NCBI GenBank assembly: GCA_036927565.1
Contig: JAYESD010000003.1
Span: forward strand, 78,661,311 to 78,725,310
Length of the DNA stretch: 64,000 nucleotides
Direction of reading: 5' to 3'
From: Tuctoria greenei
Lineage: Eukaryota > Streptophyta > Magnoliopsida > Poales > Poaceae
The position numbers and the translations under genes are program-made. This document shows positions 55,070-64,000 of this stretch, in pieces. Each line of letters opens with the position of its first letter. The first letter of the stretch is position 1. The notes under the pieces were generated by a model, which was not told the origin of the DNA, did no database searches, and saw only the letters and a program-made list of their open reading frames with translations.

Positions 55070-55225
55070 TGCTGCGGTGGGCGGATGCTCCTCCACGTCG
55101 GTGGACAGCGGATGCTCTTCCAAGAGAGTGGCGGCCGGCAGATGCTTTTCTAAGAGTGTGGCGGGCGGCGGATGCTCATCCAAGAGCGTGGCGGCTGGCG
55201 GATGCTCCTCCAGGCGCGTTTCGTG
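55070..55225. repeat. 30-bp minisatellite, five units
   Basis: Five tandem units of about 30 bp with consensus GCGGATGCTCCTCCAAGAGC plus GTGGCGGCCG. The 30-bp period keeps all frames open, giving repetitive Gly/Cys/Ser-rich or Glu/His/Pro-rich translations. It lies between the CACTA-3 transposase start and S2. Confidence 0.85.
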
Positions 55226-55310
55226 CAATCAGGAGAGGGGCCGTTGTGGATCGAAGGGTCCAGCGGGGAGGCAGCCAGGACAAAGCGTACGTGAAGCTAT
55301 CAGAGTAGGC

Positions 55311-56737
55311 TGTAAGGATCGAATGCCCAAGAGGGGGGTGAATTGGGCTTTTTTTCGAAAATCTAGGCAATAAAACTTAATTCCTAAAAGTCCGATTCCC
55401 TACGCAAACAATCTATGCATTCAAGTAAAGAGCAACTTCGCAGTATATAAAATGCATAAATTTAAGGGAGAGGAAGAGGATGCAAACTCCCGAGGAGACA
55501 CGAGGATTTATCCCGTGGTTCGACAAGATCGTCAAGATCTTCCTACATCCACGTTGTGGCACCCACCAAAGGGTATGGCCACACCCAAGTCACCGAGACT
55601 AGGGATCTTCACTATTCTTCTTCGTTTGCCAACCTCGGCAAGGTGGAGCTCAACCCTTTTACACTTTGAATCCTCCGGGCTTCCAAAATCTTCTTGGCAA
55701 GCTCCGGAAGTCTCTCACAGTTACAAACACCAAGGGACACTCCCTTAAGGCTCTCACTACCCTAGAGATTCCACTCACCAAGAATGGAGGCACACAAGCT
55801 CTCTCTCTAGCTAGTTCTAGCCTATCTCTTGGTGTGAAAGTGATCTAAATGATGTAGAAGTGATGGCTCTTTGTCATGAATGCTTGTGGATGTGTAGATT
55901 ATGTCCGGTGATCAAGACTTGTCGATTTGACAGGTTTAAGGGGTATATATAGCCAGCCTTCACAAAACAGCCGTTGGAAAAAAGTAGGCTGACAGAACTT
56001 TTCTGCGAACACCGGATGATCCGATGTCTCCCCTTTAGTTATCATCGGTCAAGTTCACTTTAGCTGACGTCACTGTGTCAGATATGACCATTGTTAGACC
56101 GATGTTATACTTGTCTTCTCATCGGATGATCCGGTGGCTCTTCCTCCAGGATTGGCTCAAACTTGATGCTTACTGGAGTGATTGACCGATGTGTATATTG
56201 TTGTACATCGGATGATCCGGTGCTACACTTGGTCCAAGGATATTGCATACTGTACTGATGGACCGATGTAGCTAAGCCCTTAACATCGGATGATCTGGTG
56301 AGTGCTTTGTTCTGAGGTCTTCTTCTTCTGCTAAACCAACTCGACCGACGTGTTGGTCTTAGGAAACATCGGTTGATCCGGTGAGTTTATTTTGTTTGCT
56401 TCGAGTTGTTTCTAAGTGATTCTTTTGAACTTTGCTCGATTGACCTCTTAGACATTTGTTGGAAATGTACTTCTGATGATTGTCAAGCATTAAGTGTCAT
56501 CAATTGTGTTTGAATGACTTTGACATAAGAGCTTTTACTTCTTATCTTCATATCATTGATTTGATCTCATAAAGTGATTGTATATGGGTCTCCAATGTTT
56601 ATTAGTTGATATTGATGTTTATATAAATTTCGTTTGATTGAGTGATATGGGAGACCTTACATCCACAAATTATAGTAAAATCCAATGCTTGTCATTAATC
56701 ACCGAAACCATACCTCATGGGGGCCTAGATGCTTTCA
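55311..56737 (-). repeat. S2 3' LTR
   Basis: 1427 bp. It contains palindromes CATCGGATGATCCGGTG and variants near 56009, 56120, 56206, 56284 and 56368, all on the U3 side of a minus-strand TATA-type box TATATATA at 55944-55951. It is bounded by the 30-bp minisatellite region on the left and by the polypurine tract on the right. Confidence 0.85.
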
Positions 56738-57060
56738 ATCTCCCCGTTTTTGGTGATTGGTGACAACACAACAATTGAAGCACAATAGTAATGAATTTGA
56801 TAGTACGAAACTTAAGAGGATATGCAATGAATACAAGATTATCAAACTTAAAATTTGAAGGCTCAAAATCAATCAATAACTCGAAAAGCTCAATCAATTA
56901 AGTGTCAAGTTCATTAATGCTCAATGAGTAGCAAAAACATCAAATTACAAAAGATGATATAGATAGACTCATATGGATAAACTCCCCCTACAGCTAGGAT
57001 ACTCCCCCTGAGACTAAGCTATCCTCCCCCTGACTCTCCTCTAACTCTTCTCCCCCTTTG
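56738..57060 (-). promoter_or_regulatory. S2 purine tracts between ORF3 and the 3' LTR
   Basis: On minus, AAAAACGGGGAGA abuts the LTR (about 56740-56752). Four further GGGGGAG tracts lie within 75 bp at about 56985-57060 (plus strand TCCCCCTTTG, CTCCCCCTGA, ACTCCCCCTGA, ACTCCCCCTA). The innermost, with TTGATGCCAAAGGGGGAGA, is nearly identical to the S1 tract at 31341-31358. 56755-56980 holds nothing else recognised. Confidence 0.65.
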
Positions 57061-57063
57061 GCA

Positions 57064-59261
57064 TCAAGACACCAAAAAGGGATCCGAGTACCTACGAGCC
57101 CTGAGTGCTAGGAGCGATGACGAACTGGTCATCGTCGGGAGTGCTGTCGTCGGAGCTGCTGCCTGGAGTAGAGGTGGAAGGAGCTGTCGGAGCCGTAGGA
57201 GCCGCTGTCGGTGCCTGCTGAGTAGTAGCTGCTGGCAAGGGGAACTGACGACGGATGCCGGCGTCTGCTGGAACAGCGTCGTAGCCGGCAGTGGAGAGTG
57301 GATCAGTGCACCTGGAGCCAGTAGTGGAGACATGCTGATCAACAGGATCGGCGTGGTCGGCACCGGAGCTGCAGCTGGAGCAAGGACAGGTGGTGGTGGA
57401 GCAACGCCTGGTAGCTGCGACGATAGGGCAATCCTGGTCTGGGTGTAGAGGTTGGTGATCAACCCCAGAATGCCCATCATCACCTGTTGCGTCTGTTGCT
57501 GCTGGTCGAGGGAGCGCTGGTGCATCTGGTCGATCAGCCCAGTCAGCCGGTCAGTGTCCTCTCGCCTCTCACGGGCGATCTGGCATTGCATCTCCTACTG
57601 CTGCTGCTGGAGCTCCAGAAGACGTGCTGCCTGCTCAGCTCGGGCCTGCTCAGCTGCAAGCCAGTCCAGGCGCTGCTGCTCAACCATCTGCTGCAAGAGT
57701 GAAGTGAGCTCAGACGGCTGAGAGACCTGTGCCTCTGTGACGGGAGGTGGAGTAGGGGTGGCACTGTAGAGCCTCCAGCCTCCGTGTCGTGCTGCCTGGG
57801 TAAGGGAGGAGGTGGAAAGTACTCCTCAACGCTGTCATCAGTGTCACTCTCGGACCATATATGCTGCAGGTCCTGACCCTGAGCCTCTGCCTCAGCCAAC
57901 CTCTCATCCTCCTTCTCCAGATCCGACCAGTCCTCCTCAGAAAGACGAGCACAAACCTATCGCTCGACTGGACAGCCAAGGCGGCGGTCTCCAGGAGCTG
58001 GGGCACGGTAGTGACTGAACCATGGGACACTCTCGTCAGTGTAGGTGTCACGCACGGCAGACTCCTCAGGAACCATCATGGAGAGCAGGTAGCTGATCCA
58101 GTGTCCATACACAAGCTGCCTCATTATGCCAACTCCGTCAGTGATCACATCCTCCATCTCACATATAAGGAGGTCCACCATATCGAACTCCATCTCGTTC
58201 ATGATGTAGAACAGGAGGGTCTGCTGCAGGCTGGTGAACCCCTCTAGGTACCTGGACCTCGGCAAGAGTGTGCGGCGCAAGGCAAGGTGCACTGTGCGCG
58301 CAGCTGGAGTCAGCCGTGCCAGTACCCTCGGCTGGTCTCGAGAGAAAGTCAGTCCAAACAGAGAGCATATTTCCTCCAGTGGTGGTGCCACTCCTCCAGT
58401 GAGTGGCCTCCTCGGCGGGTCTACCAGTCCATATACCCTCTCATGCACGCAAGTGTCATGCAGGTCCAGTCCTAGCAGCTGTGCCAGTGTCTGCCTCGTC
58501 AGGTGATGGATCTGGCCCATGAACATGAAGTCCATCGATCTGCGGCCCTCAAAGACATATAGGGTAGCGTAGAATACACGGACCCAATCCTCCACATATG
58601 CACTCCTATCGTAGGACATCAGCTCCACCAGCTCTCTGTACCTCTCAAAGTATGGGCGTATCTCTGTCTCTGTTGCCAGGGCGAGCTGATCCCAATCCAG
58701 AAAGTTGTGCTGGAATAGCTTGTGGCCTCGGCGTCTATAGGTCTCGTATAGAGACGCCTGTGTCACAGTCCAGAAACAACTGTCCACAAGAGCCTCTTTG
58801 GGCCGCGGGTACCACTCCTCAAGCAGAACACTCCATCTGAGTCTTCTTAGCTGCTTGTCCTTCATCTTCTGGTAATCAGTAAACCAGACACCTTCACCAA
58901 CATGGACATTGGTGTCCATCTCGTAGATGGCTCTCTGGCCCTCCCTGTCCTCACGACGATCGACAACAGTCGGTCTCGGACGTGGTGCTGCCGCGAGATG
59001 ACCCCCACAGGTCCTGGCTGATCGTCGGCGAACGAGTGGCACTTTTGGCTCTTCTTCTGCCTCAAACGCATCTATCACAGGAGGCTGCCTCGGACGAGCC
59101 TCGCGGATCCTCAATGATCCTCCTCGGCCACGCTCTCTCTCCTCGGCGGCGCGAGCAGTGCGAGCGGCCATCAACGCCTTCTTCTCCTCCTTCGAGAGCT
59201 TCTGCTTCTTTGCGGTCGGCTCCGCAATGGCCTTGCCCTTATTCTTCTTGTCACGAGCCAT
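57064..59261 (-). pseudogene. S2 third ORF (post-pol, 'env-like' position), nearly intact
   Basis: Start chosen at ATG 59261 (MARDKKNKGKAIAEPTAKKQ), where a basic nuclear-localisation-like stretch begins; codons upstream are low-complexity. The core is VWFTDYQKMKDKQLRRLRW, YVEDWVRVFYATLYVFEGRR, HHLTRQTLAQLLGLDL, LALRRTLLPRSRYLEG and MNEMEFDMVDLLICEMEDVI, then YGHWISYLL (about 58930-58080). The first stop is at 57957. The same frame continues as an acidic stretch (SEEDWSDLEKEDERLAEAEA), a shift near 57750 follows, and then a glutamine-rich coiled coil (LTSLLQQMVEQQRLDWLAAE, with one TAG where CAG is expected) and a Pro/Ala/Ser-rich tail to about 57088. The core motifs align with S1 ORF3 and G3's extra ORF. 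No transmembrane segment or signal peptide is visible. The layout (basic N-terminus, globular core, coiled coil) looks more like a nuclear or structural protein than an envelope; function unknown. Confidence 0.72.
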
Positions 59262-60606
59262 TGCGATGAGGCGCAACGACATCAAGCGCACGACATGACG
59301 ATCGACGCGGCCGGAAACCCTAACGGCGACGAGACGGCGACCGTTGAGGGAGGCACCACGACGATGGTGGAGAGGGTGGTGGTGTGGCTGCTGGGGGCGT
59401 CGGCGGTGGTGGTGCACGAGCGGCGGTCGGCGGCGTTTGGCTGCGGCGGTGGAGGAGAGTGGCGGCGGCAGCTGCGGTGGTGCGGCGGCGGCTGCTGCTG
59501 TGGTGCGGCGGCGGCCAGAGGGCGGCGGCGGCGGCCGGAAGGCGGTGGCCGGAGGCGGCAGCGGCGGCCGGAGATGGCGGTGGTGCAGGGCGAGAGGAGC
59601 GGCGGCGGCGGAGATAGGTGCGGGTGAGTCGGGATCAGGGAGAGAGAAGGTAGGGAGGAGAAGGGCCGTTTAAATAGTGGGTCCCAAACCCTAGCCGAAA
59701 ATTTAACACCGGATGGACCGATGTTAAACGTTAGAAGCATCGGTCGAATGGCACAGTAACGGTATTCAAAAAGGTGCCGTTGACACCGGATGGTCCGACA
59801 TGGAAGGGATTAGCATCGGTGGAATTCAGCACAGTTCCAGAAATGTGAACATCGGATCGACCGATGTTTTTCAGAATGAACTCGTCAGTTGATTTGTCAC
59901 ACTTGACTGAAATGACTCTTGGCTTTTGAACACCAATTGATCCAATGATTGTCTTACCTAAGCATCGGATAATCCGGTGACTATAAAACAGCAACATCCC
60001 ATATATGTCCTTTGACCAAACAAACAAACAATGAGAAACACATGTCTTAGGACTTTTTGAGCAACCCCTTACCCCTCAAAAATACTAATATGCCAATAAC
60101 ATGGCTAAGCCCTAAAGCAAATAGAACACCGAAGAAAAATAGGGAGGAAAATATCCAAATAAAATGTAAGGCCCATGCTTTGTGAGCTAGAGGATGAAGA
60201 CTTCTATCTCTTTAAAGCATGTTCCTTTAGGCATTAACGCACCTAACATTTTGTTCTTCCCACATCATATGAGTTGAGATATTGCATTTCAAACAAGTAT
60301 CTTTCTCATGAGGTGGGTTCCCCTTTGTGACAATCTACCGTATGCAATGCCACATTTTATAATGCAAGAAATTACAAGTCTATATGGCAGGCATCATGCA
60401 AGGCATAAAATAAATCTATCTTGCCAAATTTGAACCTTTCAAAGGCTTCTTCAGGGAGAGCCACTCTCCAAGCCTTGGGAGAACCCAAAAGAACCTCCAT
60501 CCCAAGCTAACCCTTGCTCACCCCTATCCCTTGAGAGTTAGGCAAGACCTATATGAAGTGCATTCTTACATGACATTCGTTGCATCTAGCACATTTAACT
60601 CACTTC
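59262..60606 (-). other. S2 spacer between pol and ORF3
   Basis: Three parts. 60000-60606 is AT-rich with no ORF. 59700-59995 holds palindromes like those of the LTR (CACCGGATGGACCGATG near 59706, CATCGGATCGACCGATG near 59849, CATCGGATAATCCGGTG near 59963). 59262-59665 is GC-rich (GCGGCGGC runs) with a CT-rich stretch on the minus strand at 59637-59662. The GC-rich part gives many chance ORFs; none looks real. Confidence 0.6.
59669..59676 (-). promoter_or_regulatory. Possible internal promoter (TATA-like) for S2 ORF3
   Basis: The minus strand reads TATTTAAA, followed within about 10 bp by a CT-rich leader (CTTCTCCTCCCTACCTTCTC) and preceded by three or four palindromes shared with the LTR. 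This palindrome - TATA - CT leader order repeats that of the LTR promoter and suggests ORF3 may have its own transcript. No transcript evidence is available here. Confidence 0.4.
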
Positions 60607-63600
60607 TTAGCCTAGAAAAAGTTTTCTCATCAGGTGGTTTAGTGAACATATCCGCCAATTGTTCTTGGACCTAACACCTCGCAATGAGATGTCTCCCTTA
60701 GCTTCATGGTCCCTCAAGAAATGATGGCGAATATCAATGTGCTTAGTGCGGGAGTGTTGAACAGGATTTTTAGCTATCTTAACCGCACTTTCATTGTCAC
60801 AAAGGAGAGGCACACAACCAAGTTTAATATCAAAGTCCAAAAGGGTTTGTTTCATATAGAGAATTTGGGCACAACATGCACCGGCCGCAATATATTCTGC
60901 TTCCGCCGTGGACAAGGCTACGGAATTTTGCTTCTTGCTAGACCAAGATACTAGGGAACACCCAAGCAAGTGGCACCCACCGGAGGTACTCTTGCTATCC
61001 ACGCGGCATCCGGCAAAGTCCGAATCCGAGTATCCCAAGAGATGGAATTTTGCACCTTTAGGGTACCACAAGCCCACACTAGGGGTATGCTTAAGATACC
61101 TAAGTATCCTAAAGACCGCCTTCCTATGCGATTCTTTAGGTGCCGCTTGAAAGCGAGCACATAAGCATACACTAAACATGATATCGGGCCTAGATGCGGT
61201 AAGATAAAGCAATGAACCAATCAAAGAACAGTAGTTAGATTGGTCAATAGGTTTACTGTCCTTATCCGTGTTGAGATGACAATTTGTTGCCATTGGAGTG
61301 CTTCTTGAGCTACAATCTCCCATCTCAAATTTCTTCAAGAGGTCCTTGGTGTACTTCTCTTGATAGACGAAGGTCCCCTCTTGAAGTTGCTTGATTTGAA
61401 ATCCAAGGAAGAAGTTGAGCTCTCCGATCATTGACATCTCGAATTCCCTAGACATCATTTTACCAAACTCATGGCTAAGAGCTTCGTTAGTTGAACCAAA
61501 AATAATATCATCAACATAAATTTGACAAATAAACAAATCTCTGTTGATGTCTTTGGTGAAGAGTGTAGTGTCCACCCTCCCAATCTTGAAACCTTGCAAG
61601 ATAAGGAAATCCCGTAGTCGTTCATACCACACCCTAGGTGCTTGCTTGAGCCTGTAGAGCGCCTTGTGCAACCTATACACATGATTAGGATTCCTCGGAT
61701 CTTCAAACCCGGGAGGTTGTTCAACATAAACAAGCTCGTTAATGTAACCATTAAGAAAGGAACTTTTCACATCCATTTGATAAAGTCTAATATTATGATG
61801 TGATGCAAAGGCAAGAAGTATACGGATGGCTTCTAGCCGGGCGACCGAAGCAAATGTCTCCCCAAAGTCTAGTCCTTCAACTTGCGAGAACCCTTTGGCC
61901 ACAAGTCTTGCCTTGTTGTGGACCACAACGCCATTCTCGTCTTGTTTGTTGCAGTACACCCACATTGTTCCGATGACGTTCTTGTCCTTGGGTTGCTCCT
62001 CCAACACCCAAACTTCATTGCGGATGAAGTTGTTGAGTTCTTGCATAGCCATCACCCAATTTGGGTCTTGGAGTGCCTCCTTAATGTGAGTTGGCTCTAC
62101 ACATGAAACAAACGAGTAGTGCTCGCAAAATGAAGCGAAATGGCAAGAATGTATACTTACACCCTTTGACGGACTTCCGATGATTTGGTCCATCGGATGC
62201 GCCTTGGAGATGCGTCCATGCCTCATAAGTGGTTGTGAAGCACTTGGCGATGGTGATGCGTGCTGCTCCTCTTGTGGTTGGACTTGATCATGGACTTCTT
62301 CTTCTTCTTGATGTTGTGTGGCTTGTGAGTCTTGAGTTGGCAATGGATCATCCTTCTCTTCTTCGTCAACTTGCGGCGCCATGGAGGTGTTGATGTTGGA
62401 ACTTGAAGCTCCCCCTTGATCATGGCTCTCCTCAATTTTAGGCTTGACATCTCCAATGGTCATGTTCTTCATGGCTTCTCGTAGAGGCTCATCATCTATT
62501 TCATCATGACCAAAACTCTCCTCTTGGGAGCCATTAGATTCATCAAACTCAACATCACAACTTTCCTCAACTAAACCGGAGGTTTGGTTGAATACTCGAT
62601 ATGCTTTTGAGTTTGATGCATAACCAAGAAATATACCAACATCACATCTTCTTTCAAACTTACCGAGCCTTTTCTTGAGGTAGATGTAGCACTTGCACCC
62701 AAAGACTCGAAAGTAAGAGATGTTGGGCTTTCTCCTAATGAGAAGCTCATATGGGGTCTTTTGAAGTAGTCGATGTAGATAGACCCTATTTGCGGCATGG
62801 CACGCCGTGTTGATTGCTTCGGCCCAAAATTTCTTCGACGTTTCGTAGTCATCAAGCATTGCTCGCGCAAGAGTGATGAGTGTCTTCTTTTTTCCTTTCA
62901 ACAACACCATTTTGTTGAGGAGTGTATGTGTCCAAAAACTCATGCTTCACACCTTCACGGTCACACCACTCCCCAATGTTGTAGTTCTTGAATTCGGTGC
63001 CGTTGTCACTCCGGACCTTGATGATGGGAAGTTGAAATTCCCTTTGAGCGCTGTTGGCGAAGGTCTTGAATACTTCCGGAGTTTCACTCTTGTCACCTAG
63101 AAATAAAGTCCAAGCATAGCGAGAGTAGTCATCAACTATAACGAGACAATAGAGGTTACCGCCAAGCCTATGATATGTGGATGGTCCGAAGAGGTCCATG
63201 TGGAGTAGCTCAAGTGGCTTGGAGGTTGACACCATTGTCTTCATTGTGTGGTGTGACGCAACTTGCTTCCCGACTTGACAAGCGCTACAAAGCTTGTTCT
63301 TTTCAAATGTGACATCCTTCACGCCGGTCACCATCCCAAGCTTGAACGACTTCTTGAGTTTGCTCATCCCTATGTGCGCTATGCGTCGGTACCATAGCCA
63401 ACCCAAGCTTGTCTTAGTGAAGAGACGAGTGGTCAAGCTAGCATTCTTGTTGGAGAAGTCTACTAGGTAGAGGTGTCCATACCGAAATCCTTTGAAGACT
63501 ATGTCTTGGCTTGTTTCACTACTCACAACAACATCATTTTCGCTAAATGTGCATGTTAGTCCAAGATCACATAGTTTTACAATAGAAAGTAAATTAAAAC

Positions 63601-64000
63601 TAAGTGACTTAACGTAAAAACATTAGAAATAGATAAGTCATTTGAAATAGCAATTTTACCTAACCCAATTACCTTTCCCTTAGAGTTATCACCAAAGGTG
63701 ACTTGTTCATGATTGTCGGGGTTTTCTATGGTGGTGAACATACCATCATTGCCGATCATATGTTGGGTGCACCTGCTATCGAGTACCCAATGCTTTCCTC
63801 CGGCTTTGTAGTTCACCTACACACATGAATTCAATTTTTAACTTTAGGCACCCAAGCCAACTTAGGTCCTTGTATGTGTGATACAAGTGTCTTTGGGACC
63901 CAAAGTTGCTTGGGGAGCTTCACCTTCTTGCCCTTCATGTCTTTGCCGATGAACTTAGCCTTCACCTTGCCATCTACTTTACTTAAGAGATAATAACTAT
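60607..64000 (-). pseudogene. S2 copia pol (protease-integrase-RT-RNase H), partial at the window edge
   Basis: Reading right to left: gag/pol linker with LPKQLWVPK-like and LAWVPKVKN (about 63920-63845); protease WVLDSRCTQHMIG near 63785, where the catalytic DSG is DSR; a frameshift near 63615; GAG-pre-integrase (LWYRRIAHIGMSKLKK, LCSACQVGKQVASHH); integrase HMDLFGP, VIVDDYSRYAWTLF, RSDNGTEFKN and TPQQNGVVERKK; a second shift in a homopolymer near 62885; integrase C-terminus FRVFGCKCYIYLKK; a long acidic linker; RT with ETFASVARLEAIRILLAFA (normally FAPVAR), QMDVKSSFLNG and the intact box YVDDIIFGST near 61500; RNase H GYSDSDFAGC, STAEAEYIAAGACC and KHIDIRHHFLRDH. A one-base shift near 60675 alters the last residues (true end LADMFTKPPDEKTF in another frame). 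The 778-codon block 62943-60607 is otherwise open, so S2 is less decayed than S1. Confidence 0.88.

Larger units (their letters stand above)
49999..55310 (-). mobile_element. CACTA (En/Spm) DNA transposon 3, termini not resolved
   Basis: A subterminal array (50000-51320) lies at the 3' side of a nearly complete TNP2-type transposase gene (51390-54990), the standard CACTA arrangement on the minus strand. The array shares the GCCACG and CGTTGCA modules with CACTA-1, so both may belong to one superfamily branch. I could not find a clear CACTA terminus near 49985-50020, nor a right array. S2 begins at 55311, after a 30-bp tandem repeat. No TNPA-like gene is present between array and transposase. 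Confidence 0.7.
55311..64000 (-). mobile_element. Sirevirus-type Ty1/copia retrotransposon S2, 3' part
   Basis: 3' LTR 55311-56737 (TGTAAGGATCGAATGCCC...GATGCTTTCA), purine tracts, a third ORF (59261 to 57064), a palindrome-bearing spacer and a copia pol running off the right edge. Order and the third ORF parallel S1, but LTR and palindrome sequences differ, so it is a separate Sirevirus family. Gag, PBS and the 5' LTR are outside the window, so no target duplication can be checked (left flank TAGGC). Confidence 0.88.

Noticed and set aside
57064..59261. True retroviral envelope gene in S2
   Set aside because: The position is env-like, but no signal peptide, cleavage site or transmembrane segment is visible, and the core matches a domain found in other plant element ORFs.
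59295..59740. Several Gly/Arg- or Pro/Ser-rich ORFs in the S2 spacer
   Set aside because: GCGGCGGC-type low complexity open in many frames; no conserved motif, and it sits in a presumed leader.

Overview
The window is repeat-dense plant nuclear DNA, most likely from a grass with a large genome. The evidence is the mix of element families: Sirevirus-type Ty1/copia, Athila-like and CRM-clade Ty3/gypsy, CACTA (En/Spm) transposons and a small hAT-like element. No host gene, rRNA, tRNA or CRISPR array was recognised, and the species cannot be named from sequence alone. The density of nested elements and the CRM-clade copy would suit pericentromeric heterochromatin, but that is inference.

Layout, left to right. 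1-4254 is the 3' part of CACTA element 1 (TNPA-like gene, subterminal repeat array, intact right terminus). It sits inside the LTR of an old Athila-like element, G1, whose pieces recur at 4255-5154, 33322-33402 and 40245-40828. G1 was split by a plus-strand Sirevirus, S1 (5155-33321), flanked by a GTATC target duplication. S1 in turn carries two later insertions. One is the pol-less Athila-like element G3 (5703-14772, GTTCA duplication) in its 5' LTR. The other is the CRM-clade element G4 (20261-27776, CTATG duplication) in its reverse transcriptase. A second pol-less Athila-like element, G2 (33403-40244), follows and ends in a chimeric LTR junction with G1. 40829-42904 looks like non-coding retrotransposon DNA. 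42905-43667 is the 3' end of a CACTA transposase gene, interrupted by CACTA element 2 (43668 to about 48918), whose transposase core is deleted. A hAT-like non-autonomous element (48919-49790) with imperfect 8-bp duplications separates it from CACTA element 3 (about 49999-55310), which has the fullest transposase in the window. From 55311 to the right edge lies the 3' part of a second Sirevirus, S2, on the minus strand.

How the parts work together. Each LTR element once encoded gag, protease, integrase, reverse transcriptase and RNase H between promoter-bearing LTRs. S1, S2 and G3 also carry an extra ORF between pol and the 3' LTR. The CACTA elements pair a transposase (TNP2/TNPD type) with a TNPA-like protein expected to bind the subterminal arrays. 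Every coding region seen is damaged by stops, frameshifts or deletions; G4 is least damaged (one stop, one frameshift, about 2% LTR divergence by eye).

No wholly new system was found. The most interesting signals are: (1) the extra ORFs of two copia elements and one gypsy element appear to share one domain and show no membrane segments, which argues against an envelope role; (2) diverged palindrome arrays occur both in the Sirevirus LTRs and just upstream of the extra ORF, where S2 also has a TATA-like box and a CT-rich leader; (3) the Athila-like LTRs contain a second complete tRNA-Asp primer-binding-site sequence inside the LTR.
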